Source: Diplocarpon mali
Lineage: Eukaryota > Ascomycota > Leotiomycetes > Helotiales > Drepanopezizaceae
NCBI GenBank assembly: GCA_024741835.1
Contig: JAENRP010000186.1
Span: forward strand, 21,441 to 85,440
Direction of reading: 5' to 3'
Length of the DNA: 64,000 nt
The first letter of the stretch is position 1; the number at the start of each line of letters is the position of its first letter. Made by a program: the position numbers and the translations under genes. The notes beneath the pieces are model-generated. The model searched no databases. It was not told where the DNA came from and worked only from the letters and a program-made list of their open reading frames with translations. Positions 33,529 to 44,695 of this stretch are shown piece by piece.

Positions 33529-36500
33529 CTTCGAACTTTATCGAACCCCAAAGCTACAACAGGAAGCCATTTTCCAAGGCTTATATGCCTTCAACGTTGT
33601 AGGGAACCGGATTAAGGCATGTAATTTCAAAAGCACTAAATTTACCAGAGCTGTTGCACATTTTTTGGTGGACAGGCTCCCTTGCAAGTGCTCTTTGGGC
33701 GGCATTTAAGTGGGCATTGCTGCAGCGTCAAGCAGTATTTGATAGGAAACCAGGCATTCTCTGGGTATTTACTAATACCAGCACAGACAGAATATCAGCC
33801 TATCAGTCTTCATCACCAGTGTTTCGTTCTCTTACTTGATAACTGGCCACCTCTATCACCTTCTCCCTCAACCTATCATCTCTCCCGTCAATCCAAGGCT
33901 CAGTGACTCAAGACCCAGTGGTATATCCTAAGCATTTGGCTTCCATGTAAAGCGTTGGGTACGAATGGCAGTTCTACAGATCATCGCAGGGGCGAGCTGT
34001 TTTTGTCTCGATGACTTCTCTCACGCTTTTCTGGCGCAGAAGACACTAATATTTTCGCACATAGTGGCCGCTTCATTGAACTTGTGTGGCGTTTGGTTGA
34101 GGATTAGCTTTGTGTTTGTTGAGCTATGAAGCTTCAATATGAGGGATATTGTTTGCTTCATATTTCCCCCGGCCTCCCCCCGAAGTTTTTGGAGGGTTTG
34201 TTGAGCGCATTAGAGGATATGCGATGAGTGACGATAGCGCAGGGGGTCTATCTTTTGCTCTTCTTCAATTCTCATAAGTGGACTCACTTATTATCTTATT
34301 CCTTCACCCAAGTACTCTACGTCTCGGATCCAGGCTCTAATATGATACAGAGGTGTCACAATTGTGCACTTCGTTGCGTGAGTAAGTATAGTAAATTGAA
34401 AGGTCAGTGATGATGCAAAAGCAGTTTTTGAAAGGTAAGGGCTTTACCATTGAGACTTTAAAGCATGGTAGGCTTTCAAGCGTATTCAAGATTTAGGACA
34501 TGGAAGGTAACCTGATGTAGAACATTTATAAGTGGCTTGCAGTTACTATTATCACCATCACCCACCACGCAGTGATCAATCACAAGCAGGTTATCTCATT
34601 CAATCACGTACACTTGAACCTCTTTGGCATTTTTCAAGGCTATAGAAACGCAACCACTCACCCCGCAACCAAAGCCTGTTCCTCAGTTCACAACTTGAGG
34701 AAACGCCTGGAAGATTATTCTGGATTATGTAGGCGCAGGGGTGTGTTTTAACATCGCACAGCTATCACAGCTAGTATGTTATGCACATTTCTCNNNNNNN
34801 NNNNNNNNNCCCTCCTATTACTATGAAGCGCTCGCCCTAGACCCACAATACTAGGATCGGTTAGCAGATCTTAGAGTTATCCATCGCCAAAATTACTTTC
34901 ATGACATTATGAAGAATGTAGATATGTTTACATATAGCTTTTGTGCTGTTTCCTAAGTAAAGAGAGATAGGAGAGATGGCTGAGGGAAAGCGGACCCTGT
35001 CTGTAAATGAATCAAGATCCAAGTCCCGGCTAACACATTCCACTATACTTTCGTTGTCTGAACCTCAATATTCACGCTGCATACTGATATGGCTTTGTAT
35101 AGTATCTTACCGCTATCATGAAATACTTCTCTCAGTGGCTGTGTCAGGGGTCGAGGAACGGCGACTCAAGGTTTTGACTGTTGACTCTTCATCGCTTAAG
35201 ATTTTCCCCTGAGCAAATCTCGTCACCTGAATCGACTAGAACGATAGGATGTTTCGACAAGAACCGACATCATTCCGAGGTTCAAAAGATATTTACAAGT
35301 TTGTCTGAGATCTCTCCAGGTTGCTCTCTCGACTCATGCGGCTGCATACCGGAAAGTGAAGCAGAACGTTCGTGTTTACCTTTTTTTGCACAGGCTCAGC
35401 AACAGAGGAACTCTCTTCCACGTGCTAGGTGCCAGGTCCTACTTCTACACCAAATACCATTCGCAAGATATCAAAGTCCCCAGCTGGTAAAGATCGCAGC
35501 TCGCCCTCCACTAGCATAGATTTTGCAGCACTTCGTCAGTGACTTGAGGACTCTTACTCTCGTAGTTGCCTCCTCGCTGACACATCCGGATACTTACCCT
35601 GCCGCTAATACCATGCAGGCAGAGTCTGATCAAGTATTTGCAAATAAGATACTCGCAGATATTAACCTGCCCGGCTCTCCGCTAGACATTTGATTTGTGT
35701 CGAATTCGAACGAACGTGACAATTCGAGATTATTTTCGATAACAATAGAAAATGCTGTTGCGAACAACGACTTACAAAGCCGTTTTCAGAAGCTGGCTAC
35801 AGTTAACATTAGTATTTATCTCGAACTCACTTCGCTGGCCGCTCTTTCGATTCTTTGTTCTGATGCTGCGCGTCACCCTCCTCTCGACTCAATCTCTCTA
35901 CTCAACGATCACACAGAAATACTTTAAGCCCTCCCCGATGCACATACTGCAAAATACCATGTCAGGAAAGGAGACCAGAGCTTCGAGCTCGATGCCCTCT
36001 CCTGGCGCCATATCTCCGAACGATCTGCGAACCCGCAGATGTTTCCATACCTGACTCTCCTTGGCTAACTTCATTATGGATACCCGGAGTCATTTGATAA
36101 GTAGAATTCCATTCTCACTTCTCCAATTTCGGAATAGATGGAACGGGCTCGACTTGTGTCATTGCTACTGGAGAGGACAAGAACCTGGCCTGTGACTTCA
36201 GAAGATACGTGATGTTGGGTCTGAAGCGAGGTGGCTTCGATTTTTGCTCCTATGTGACGGCAAAGTCTACTGCTAGGTCTGAAAGATGCTTGCGGTGGAG
36301 ATCATAATCGCGGGGTGTAGAATATGATTTGCATGATAAACATTTGGTTGAGCTAACGGATTAAGTATGTAAATTTATATACTATAAAAATTTCGCCGAG
36401 ATGGCATTGCACGCGTCAAGGTCTCGGAAGTTTCCTATATTGTGAGTGTTTTTCTGAGTCACCGAGGCAGCAAATATAGAGGATGCGAACAAATTATGCC

Positions 36501-36791
36501 CGTATGGACGGACTTCTGCTATAGACCAATCATGACGAACCAAAAAGATTCCTAGAGAAAATAAGAAGGCCTAGAGTAGCAATGTTCATTAACAACCATT
36601 TTCGATAAGCAAAAATACTCATTGATCCTCACAAAATGCAGGAAGAATACTTTTTACAAACTGCCATCTTAATTTTAAAATATATCAACCGGGTATCATA
36701 CGTTCAATCCGTCCACCAAATAGCCCATCATTTACCGTCACGTCTAAAACTCCGATATCCGCAGGTAGTCTAAATTCGACCAGGGTCATAG
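33529..36791. other. Long intergenic region containing an assembly gap
   Basis: There is no convincing gene in this 3.3 kb. Short frames up to 112 codons (for example 35181-35519 on the plus strand) have no recognisable domain and no splice partners I can justify. Sixteen N bases interrupt it at 34794-34809. It contains the convergent 3' flanks of DPH7 and OXR1. Confidence 0.6.
34794..34809. other. Assembly gap (16 N)
   Basis: A run of sixteen undetermined bases. The true gap size is unknown. Confidence 0.99.
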
Positions 36792-37937
36792 TCACGAGTT
36801 TCCAATACTCCAAAGCTCTACTCCCAGGATCTCGAACTTCTGCCCTTCTTCACTCAGTGGCTCGTTGCCAAATGTCAAACAGTGGCTGCTGATTCCCCTC
36901 TCGAAAACATCATCTAGCCACAGCCCGTAGTGCCCATCGCCACCACCTACGCTTAGGAACCCGGGTTCACAGAGCATCATATAGTCGTTGACTCCAGAAT
37001 ATGGGAACGCTTTGAACCGGATGCATTCGGGTGTTGAGATGCCGGAGTGTAATGGTGCATTTTGCGGCGAGAGTAAGGAAGAGTTAGAGTGCGAGGAAGA
37101 GGCTGCGCTTGTAGGGGGATGACTGGGCGAGACAAGGTTCAGACCTCGTGGGGAGCCGACGGTCGTGCTGCGTACTGCATGGGTGGTGTCTGCTGAGGGC
37201 GGTGGAGGCAAGTTTGTAGGAATAGAGGTAGATGTGAGGACGGAAGCTCGCCACAGAAAACACTCGCCCGTACCAAAGTAATGGGGAGACGGGTGTGGTG
37301 CTTCTGTCAAGTAGGCGCCGAATAACTTCATCAAACTATTAGCAGGGCTGCACAAACGGCTCGGATCTGGTGGGATAACGGGGGGACGTACCCCGCCTTC
37401 TCCATCCTTGACGACCAACACAAACCCGTTTCGCAAACCTCGCATATCCTCACATTTCTTATACAATGTGCCTAGACTGACACCGTCCTCCTCCAGACTA
37501 TATACCAAATTCCAGTCCTCGCACAGCTGGAGTCTTGCGGGGACCAGCAATCGTATCTCCTCGGCCAGAGCTGGACTTAGCAACCTCGCAGATTCTGGCG
37601 TACTTGTATGATAACCCTTCAGATGGACTGGGTATAAAGGTGGCGGTTGGAATGGAGATACGTTTCGGGAGGGGGGTGTGTAGACACCACCCAGCCCATT
37701 TTTTTTCGTATTCCTGGCATCAGAGGTCGGCGAGTGTATGGGAGAGTTGTTCTTCGAAGAGGAGGCGGTTGGCTCCGTGGCAAACCGTCGTAGGAGGCCC
37801 GTCACAGCATGAGAAACTGTAGAGGGCATGGCCCAGGAGGAGGAGAGGGATGTAGGTGTGGTGGTGCCGGAGTTTGCTGATGTGCCGCTTGAAGGATTCT
37901 GCGACATTGATGCTTCGGGTCTGGGGTTTCTGGCCAA
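36792..37937 (-). CDS. OXR1: TLDc-domain oxidation resistance protein 1
   Basis: Oxr1 proteins protect against oxidative stress. In yeast, Oxr1 binds and promotes disassembly of the vacuolar V-ATPase, a property of the TLDc domain. This is a single exon of 381 residues. Residues 1-90 are Ser/Thr/Pro-rich and probably disordered. The TLDc domain runs from about residue 110: LLSPALAEEIRLLVPARLQLCEDWNLVYSLEEDGVSLGTLYKKC, then FGAYLTEAPHPSPHYFGTGECFLW, FKAFPYSGVNDYMMLCEPGFLSVGGGDGHYGLWLD, and a C-terminal CLTFGNEPLSEEGQKFEILGVELW, where the GIS..C.TFGN.+LS pattern is diagnostic. A Ser/Pro insert of about 55 residues follows GECFLWRASV. Start at the first ATG of the open frame, 37937. Confidence 0.93.
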   Translation of the reverse strand: MARNPRPEASMSQNPSSGTSANSGTTTPTSLSSSWAMPSTVSHAVTGLLRRFATEPTASSSKNNSPIHSPTSDARNTKKNGLGGVYTPPSRNVSPFQPPPLYPVHLKGYHTSTPESARLLSPALAEEIRLLVPARLQLCEDWNLVYSLEEDGVSLGTLYKKCEDMRGLRNGFVLVVKDGEGGVRPPVIPPDPSRLCSPANSLMKLFGAYLTEAPHPSPHYFGTGECFLWRASVLTSTSIPTNLPPPPSADTTHAVRSTTVGSPRGLNLVSPSHPPTSAASSSHSNSSLLSPQNAPLHSGISTPECIRFKAFPYSGVNDYMMLCEPGFLSVGGGDGHYGLWLDDVFERGISSHCLTFGNEPLSEEGQKFEILGVELWSIGNS

Positions 37938-40297
37938 GAATTGGAAAGGCTCTCAGAAGGGCTATGAAGAGTTTATATGCTGTCTAAGAATCATCGTCGT
38001 GGCTGCTGTGGTCTGATGGGGGAATGGGGACGTTGCCGCCTCGCGCTAGGACAAAAGCCAGCGTTATGATTGGCCGGCAGAGGAATTTATGGGAATCGAG
38101 GTCCATGGCTGAGAAGCTTTTGAGCTCAAGGTAGCGTGATGCTAAGGATATCTTCCAAGTGCAGCTATACTGAGAGGCGTAATTAGCTTGACGCGTGAGC
38201 TGTGTTGTATTTGCATTCGAAAAGCAAACACTTCTGCTTCTGCTTCAGAATTTACTGACTCGTTCTTGAGTGTTTTCTCAAAAGTGAGATTGGATGATGA
38301 TTGTAAGTGTACTGATATACAGATATCAAACACGAGCTCTTTGCCCGAGCGGCCCTACGCAAGCTCTAGCCAGGGGACCTCGCTTCGCTGCGGTCAAAGT
38401 AATAGTAAAAGGGTAGTCTATAATAAGTTTAAGAGCCTTTAATTCAATTTAATATACGGCCCGTCGCCAACGCTAAAATCTATGGACCTTCGAGAGCTGC
38501 GGGATTGATTCTCCGGAGCTCTATTACAAAGGTCTACTCTAATAAAGAATAAATAGTGTATACTATGTATGACATTGAGAGATAATTGAGTAATGTGTTG
38601 ACAGGGCTAATCAAATTATTTATTGGTCTATTCTCAAAGCTATTCTCATAGCCATTATTAAGGCCTACTTTAAGGATAGTATAGAGAGTTCCACGTAGTA
38701 GGGTCATTTCAAGGGCTATTCTCGGGAGACGACGACTCAACACCAATACGCGGTGTCTCCTACGAACCTGCAGACTCTTCAAGAGTCTACAAAGCCGTGA
38801 TTGAGTCCTTTCGACTACGAAATTATCAAACCTGTGACGCCCTGTGATTTAGAAGGCGGAGTCATGAGACGTCGGGAATCACATGACAGAGTTAGAACCT
38901 TCAGAGTCATCAACTTGGAATCGAAGAACGGAGAGTTCCCTATCGAGGGAGCTGTAATATATACAGGTAGGCTGGTGGCCTAAGGCTAGAGGAGCGGATC
39001 GCTCGAGTGACCAAGGAAGACCGAGTACAGCTGAATCACGTGATACGACATGTTCGCACGTTTCGTCACAAACCCCTAAGCCGAATAAAGCTATAACTTT
39101 TGAAAACGTCGGAATGAAAAATTTCCTCTTTACTATTCTGCCTCTATTACAATTACTCTTTACTTTCGACCTCTATTTGCGTACTCTAGGGTTATTCAAA
39201 TATATACTTATAATTAATGGAAAGGCTTAATGAAGAATATAGAGGGGAATAGGGCGGGTTATAGTATTTATGGTGAAAGACGAAGCGGAGGAGGAAATGA
39301 ATATATTTTAACAATTTTATGTTAAGTCGATAAGAAGGGTTAAAGTTAAGAGCCGCCGCCGACTGAAAAGACACTCAATATATTGAAATCAATAGCCGCT
39401 ATTAGCGTAAAGAGCTTAACTTAGAATAAAGAACCTAATGCGACTTTATTTATCAAGGCACCTTCTAAGAATATACTCGCCTAAGACCTACAGAGAATAA
39501 TTATCGACTAAGGTACAGTTTAGAATCTTATCTAAGGAATCGGGAATTATAGGTATAGTAGGCTACATAATAAATATATAAAGAGTTTCTAAGCTAGTTT
39601 CTCCTTGTATATAGGCTCGGCTATCCCGTTTTTCGTTTATACTGTATAGTTTAGACGTATAGTTTAGACTGATACAGCATGTCTGTGGTGCGGTCGGCTG
39701 GAGGGCCCTCATTGGGTCGCTCAGGAGACTCGCTGAGGTGGAGGAAGATGATTGATTATATTGTTGTCTAGCGTATGTAAGGTAAGGAGACTTCGGAAAG
39801 AAAAGGAGGTTCCCCTGACTAAGCAGAGTCACGTGGAGAGTCTCCATAATAAGTGGGGACTCCACCCATTCTGCACGACAATGCCAAAAGGGAAAAAATC
39901 CTTCGGTCTCTGGTATAATTATCAGTGACCAAATATCGATTTACAATTAAGTATATAATTTATATGTAATTCCTTATAAAGAACCCTTTTTCAAGAGACC
40001 TATGGCTTGGAATAGGGAATCAATTGGTCGTATATATAGTACGGACATATCCGTTGCTATAATAAATCTTAGTAGCTATTCTTAAACTACTCTATACTTA
40101 AAGCTTGAAAAATGAATATAGGATGTTTATAAATTAGTATATATATATAACAAGTACTAGCTATAGTACCGCTTAGCTAAGCAACATTCTCATATATAAT
40201 CCCGAGGTTTCTATCAAGATCAAACCATTCTCATCATCATCAAAAGTCAGCTTACAATAATAATTCCAACTCTCAAGTCTTAAGCATCTTTGCCAAA
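37938..40297. other. AT-rich island with degraded repeats
   Basis: The first 400 bp are the OXR1 promoter side. From about 38.4 to 40.25 kb the DNA turns AT-rich with frequent stops, as in the left-end transposon block. An inverted fragment of copia B is identifiable at 39563-39875. The rest (including 38.8-39.1 kb, which is less AT-rich) has no recognised content. Confidence 0.6.
39563..39875 (-). mobile_element. Inverted fragment of copia B leader and gag start
   Basis: The reverse complement aligns with 4325-4640. Shared landmarks are AGAATxGG..GAGTCxCCACTTATT, TTTTCTTTCCGAAGTCTCC, ATCAATCATCTT, and an ATG followed by A(R/K)ALQPT. It keeps more C and G than the left copy (for example CCCACTT against TCCACTT), so it is less mutated. 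The fragment remains open for 100 codons on the minus strand (start MESPLIMETLHV), but this is leader plus a gag remnant and not a gene. The two copies are about 35 kb apart in opposite orientation. Confidence 0.8.
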
Positions 40298-40468
40298 ATG
40301 CAGTCTATCTTCGCTCTTTCAGTCGCCCTCTTCGCTGCTGCAACTACCTCTGCAGTAGGCCCAACTCTTTTATTCCGAAACGCATTGCATGGCCGTCAGG
40401 CTGAAGTTGTTATTCCTCTCAATATCGATTTAAGCCTTCCAGAAGTTCTCGCTGAAACCCAAATGTAG
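40298..40468 (+). CDS. Tiny secreted peptide, 56 residues, possibly truncated
   Basis: The ATG follows a typical fungal leader (CATCATCATCAAAAGTC..GCCAAAATG). The product starts MQSIFALSVALFAAATTSA, a strong signal peptide with likely cleavage after TSA. About 37 mature residues without Cys end in LPEVLAETQM and a TAG. The mature part is short and ends abruptly. A TAG here could be a RIP product of CAG, since the gene borders the AT-rich island. The function is unknown. A small secreted protein next to transposons fits the setting in which fungal effectors are often found, but that is context only. Confidence 0.55.
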   Translation: MQSIFALSVALFAAATTSAVGPTLLFRNALHGRQAEVVIPLNIDLSLPEVLAETQM

Positions 40469-40481
40469 CAAGGAGGTTCTC

Positions 40482-40505
40482 TGATAGTAAACTTGATAGT
40501 AAACT
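40482..40505 (+). repeat. 12-bp tandem duplication
   Basis: TGATAGTAAACT occurs twice back to back just after the stop of the small secreted peptide. Confidence 0.85.
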
Positions 40506-40633
40506 AGAAGAGGGCACGAAGAAGTATGAGGTGCAAACGACGATATTAGATGTCTTGATTCTTAAGAGCTCTCTAACTAAGAGCTATTTAAGGTAAGCGG
40601 CCTTCTTAGCGAAGGCGCTAAGTCATGTGGTAA

Positions 40634-40671
40634 GTCATATGACATATTATGTATATGATGTGTCATATGAC
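40634..40671. repeat. Pair of GTCATATGAC palindromes
   Basis: The perfect 10-base palindrome GTCATATGAC occurs at 40634-40643 and 40662-40671, 28 bases apart. Related CATGTGAC/GTCATGTG sequences flank it. The whole could fold as a hairpin or serve as paired factor sites upstream of the next open frame. Confidence 0.7.
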
Positions 40672-40714
40672 AGATCATGTGACAAACATGTGACGGGCAT
40701 ACCTGCAACACCAA

Positions 40715-41005
40715 ATGAAATATGGCGATAAATACTACGTGGCCTGGGTTACCCTCTGGCAGAACTCCGAAGGTGTTACATGTGATATCAGCTTTACTGG
40801 CGACGATCAAAGGCACTACACTTTGCATGAGGGCCAGAAATGGGCTACCCTCAGCACTAGTGTTCACCCTATATGTGTCGATAATGCTATAATCCATTGC
40901 GAATCATCTCTAGAGGACGGGAATCCGAACCAGGCTGGAAATATCGACAATGTACGCTTGGGCGAGAACGTGGACGCGGACGAGAATACGCACCCAAATA
41001 ATTGA
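40715..41005 (+). CDS. Hypothetical 96-residue frame, maybe 3' part of a secreted-protein gene
   Basis: The frame begins MKYGDKYYVAWVTLWQNSEG and contains three Cys, two of them late (PICVDNAIIHCESS), with an acidic, Asn-rich tail ending NTHPNN. Composition is that of a real small protein. No signal peptide is present and I know no family for it. It lies 246 bp after the secreted 56-residue peptide. The two could be halves of one broken gene, but I could not find splice sites that join them convincingly. Confidence 0.35.
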   Translation: MKYGDKYYVAWVTLWQNSEGVTCDISFTGDDQRHYTLHEGQKWATLSTSVHPICVDNAIIHCESSLEDGNPNQAGNIDNVRLGENVDADENTHPNN

Positions 41006-41687
41006 TAAGAATCCTCGTTCTTGGTACTGAACATAGTGAAAGAGTCCTTTTCCGACAAAACACTTTTTTCCTTGTGTTACCTCTATTCACTTGATATTCT
41101 CGTCGACACCTTATCGTCGATACTTTCGATTCGACGCCTTTAATAATTACTACCCCGGATTCGATGGGTCTTTCAATTTCAGTACTTAAAACTTTAACAT
41201 TTTGCACTTGGCTGGAAATAGTTATTGAAACCGTTTTAGAGTCAAAAAATAGGAATACATATAAATATGCAGTTAATTAAATTTATCCAATGTCCTTTTA
41301 TACATTCAAGTAAATTGACTATATACACCACAGCGATTGCCGTACTGATTATTACACGAACTCTGGCAGTCGATTTACAGTTACTTTACAGTGACAGATA
41401 GTGAAAAGAACCCCTTATAATCTACACCATATCAGAAGTGAGTATATAAAATCTCGGGGAGTGCATCTAGAGGCAGGTAGGTAGGTAGGCACTATTGGAA
41501 TTTGAATCCAAGTAACCACTGTTAAGGCTCTCAGCTTTATACCAAATTTGCGTAGATTTCTGCCCAGTTATCTTCAGGATAATGGTCTTTATTTCAAGAA
41601 TTTCAAATTGTCTATTTTGATTTGAGAGTAGACCGAGCCCATGACATTCCCCTTTACCTCGCCAAAGACAAACCCCGAGGTATCCTC
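41006..41687. other. Intergenic, no gene seen
   Basis: AT-leaning DNA between the hypothetical frame and the hydrolase 3' end. It includes a short GTAG run at about 41474-41488. Nothing else is recognised. Confidence 0.6.
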
Positions 41688-42950
41688 TCACTTCCGGCTG
41701 TATAGTTCGTGAGCCAAGATCAGAGCAAGACAAGCCTCGTTTTCATAATCCTTAGCCTTCTTTAACGGCATATGCACAAAAGGATGCGGAACTCCAAGGA
41801 ACCTGGGTCACCGGATCAGTCTCTCACCAACACAGGTCCAAATTTCCGAATACATGCCTCTTAAAAGTCACTTTGTTCCCTCCGGCCTGGGCAATGAGTC
41901 TTCCATACGCTTCCCCTTCATCTCTTAGTGGATCATACTCAGCAGTGAATACACAAGTGTCACTCAGACCGCTGAAATCTGGCGCTTTAAGCGGCGAGAG
42001 CCACCATTCCGGAATATCCTTATCTGGCTTCAGATATCGGTGAAAGTAGCTTATTCGCAGCCAATCCAGAGAGGGTGATTTTCTGAAGAGGGACAGCGAC
42101 TCGAACGGCGACTCAGAGGGATCTTCGTACCAGCTGTGCCAGTCTACAGGCGGGACAGCAAGAATTGCTACTTTCAGCTTGATGCCGGCATCGCGGGCTA
42201 GATGCTGGAGGATAGTCGAGATAGATGCTCCTGCAGATATGCCTCCAATAGAGATCGAATTTCGTCTGATGTTCAACTCCGTTTCATGAGTGTAAACCTA
42301 TTGACGTGAGTCCCAGTAGTTCCAGACCCGGTTGCCGAGAAAGAATATACCCAATTCAGAGCCGCCCACGCATCTTCAATATGCCTTCCATATGCATTTT
42401 CTGCGTGGATAGTTATCAGCAAGGACCTGTGCACAGATTCTTGAGAGCCTCACCTGGACATAAGCGGTAATCTACGTCCACAACGACAATGCTCAGTCTG
42501 TCTCGGACATATTTACAGAATGTCCCATCGCTGCTCAAGTCTCCAAACACAAATCCACCACCTGAATACATTAAAATCACTGTCTCAGTTTCTTCACACT
42601 ACCGCGAACATACCATGGAAATTGAGATGCACAGGGAACGGGCCCTGACCAGCTTTTTCCGTATCGGGCGCGTAAACCCTAACACCGAACTCGAACCCAT
42701 CTTTTGACGCGATCGAAACATCACGAACGTCTTTATCATTCGACGTGTCCTCGCTCCAAGGCACCCGGTGTGCTTCTGGGTTAGCTCGGATCTTTTCGAT
42801 GTCAATTTGATGCGTGGGTACTTTGGTGCCGATGGTTCTGTTGTAGTAATCTACGAACTCGGAGTCCAGGCCTGGAAGAAGAGAGGGCTCGATAGGATTG
42901 ATGATCTTCGAGGCTTCGGAGATCGCAGGCGAGGGGGTTTGTTTGATCAT
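41688..42950 (-). CDS. Alpha/beta hydrolase, HSL/GDXG esterase family, 3' end disrupted
   Basis: Such enzymes hydrolyse short acyl esters. Exons 42614-42950, 42454-42561, 42351-42400 and 42297 onwards are joined by introns of 52-53 bp. They give the oxyanion motif HGGGFVFG (split by intron 1), VDVDYRLCPENAYG, AWAALNW, the nucleophile elbow GISAG and the Asp region FTAEYDPLRDEGEAYG. The fourth exon then meets a stop at 41824-41826, after KRHVFGNLDLCW. The expected last segment, GVPHPFVHMPLKKAKDYENEA to a stop at 41688, carries the catalytic His. It follows in another frame, separated by only 25 bp between plausible splice signals (GTGAGA..CCCAG), which is too short for a normal intron. The gene therefore lacks its His unless there is an assembly error or unusual splicing. 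No signal peptide. Confidence 0.75.
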
Positions 42951-44695
42951 CTTAGCAGCGCAGTCTGCGACTTGTAATAAAGCTGTACAGAATACTGCTT
43001 ATGACTGATTCCAAAATACTAGTTCTGAATGTAAGATAGACAGACTTTCAAATACTCCTCTGGATCATGACATGTACAGGTCCGCTCTCAAGCGAACCAA
43101 TCACAACACAAAGCTACCATTTAAACCTCCCGCTCTCGCCTTGCGATAGACGTAACGGCCTTACACATTCTGATGTGAGCCAGAACTCGCTTTAAACGAA
43201 TAAATACATCTCGCTGTCATGAGATTGAGAATTTGAACAATAATGGTGAGCTACCAGTTTTCTCCGCGAGGATGATGATGCGCTCATGACTCCAATTAAG
43301 CCTACGCAATGCCGTAGTTCCAGAAGCTACTGCAAGCAACTGTTTGCGGAAAGATAGGAAGAAATTGAGCTCTAATTGACGATGATATGTCGCCGACCGC
43401 CCCGCCGGTCGCTGCATCTAACGTATCACGGCGTCCTGGGCTCACGAAATTTAGATGAGTCTCGAGCTCATACGCGTCCCAACAGCATCTGACCTTAAGT
43501 CGTAGCCATGTATGTAACCAGCTACAAAATGAAGTTTTTGGTAATGGTGTTGACGTGTTGTTGACTTTCGTATCATGGCTACCTCGCTTAAAAAGATGAC
43601 TTCCTTCCGCCCCGGGTAGCGAATACCGATTCCTCCATGCTCGGGAGCGGTCTTGAAATATTTACAGTTGGACTGCTCTGCTTAACCACGTCCTGCTAGA
43701 AAGACTCTCTGTCTCTACCAAATCTTCAGGAAAAACCAAGCGCGAGAGTCAAGATTGACACCTTTCCCGAGAACATCTGCGCAGTAGTCGAAGGCCAGGA
43801 TAAACCTGACATGCAAGACGCAGAGCGAGAGCATTGGCTCCAGAGCCTCGAATAGCTGGCTAATAAGTACTTCCAACGCCGTGATGTTAGGAGAAGTAGG
43901 TGATGTGCTCTCAGCTCAAATCTACTGTGCGCTTGAAAGTGGATTTTGGAATGACAATTGGGATAGCAGTGTCTCATCGCTGAAGTACCATCGTAAGATC
44001 CAAATCTTGTATTATCGGGAAATGGAATATATGGCGCGCGTTGAACTGAAGAACAGGCTAGTGGCTTCAAGAGTGAATTTCGTGAACAGCTACTATTCAG
44101 TTGGGCCGATGAATAAGGCAAGGCAGTTGGTTTGGGTCGAGATGGGAACTTTGAAGGCGAGTGGTATTGCGGAGTATATCGGTTGTTATGATGGAGCAGG
44201 CTCAAGGCGTCCGTCCGAGAGCCGTCGAATGGGAGTCAGTGTCTTTGGGTGCGTATCTTCAGGGCTAGCGTCTTCGATGTCGCACTCACATGGAAAATTG
44301 CAGTGATTTAGACATACCCAGCAATACTTCCCTACTTCGAGGGGCAAAGTATTTAACGATGCCCTGGTAAAATGGCCCTTTCTCGCTTAGCGTCAAGAAC
44401 AGAAAATGCACAATACAGCCCAAAAAGTTTTCGAGGAAGAGGACTTGGTCTGACATGACTTACACATGTACGCCGGAAAAATTCCGATGAATTCCAGAAG
44501 CAAGCGTAGTTGGGGGAGAAATTTCTGCAGATCAAATTGCTGTGAAGTCAAAACACGAGGTTCATGGTCTGTTACTGACAAGTATCCGGCCACGGAAATT
44601 GATTCCACTAGGAAAACAATCCTTGCCGCCAAAAACAATACCAACCCTAGTGCAGACGCTTGGAACTTCCATCGACGCGACGGAATGGATCATAA
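42951..44695. other. Intergenic region with one doubtful open frame
   Basis: Open frames at 43881-44306 (plus, 141 codons) and 43726-44205 (minus, 159 codons) overlap on opposite strands. Neither has a recognised domain or clear splice structure. Nearby, 43728-43850 on the plus strand also reads as a protein-like segment. A degraded or unknown gene is possible, but the strand cannot be decided. Confidence 0.45.

Noticed and set aside
41474..41560. tRNA-like stretch (GAATTTGAATCC)
   Set aside because: The T-loop-like string is not accompanied by an acceptor stem, D arm or anticodon arm.
43726..44306. Opposed open frames of 159 (minus) and 141 (plus) codons
   Set aside because: No domain, no convincing splice sites and the strand cannot be decided; listed only as a doubtful interval.
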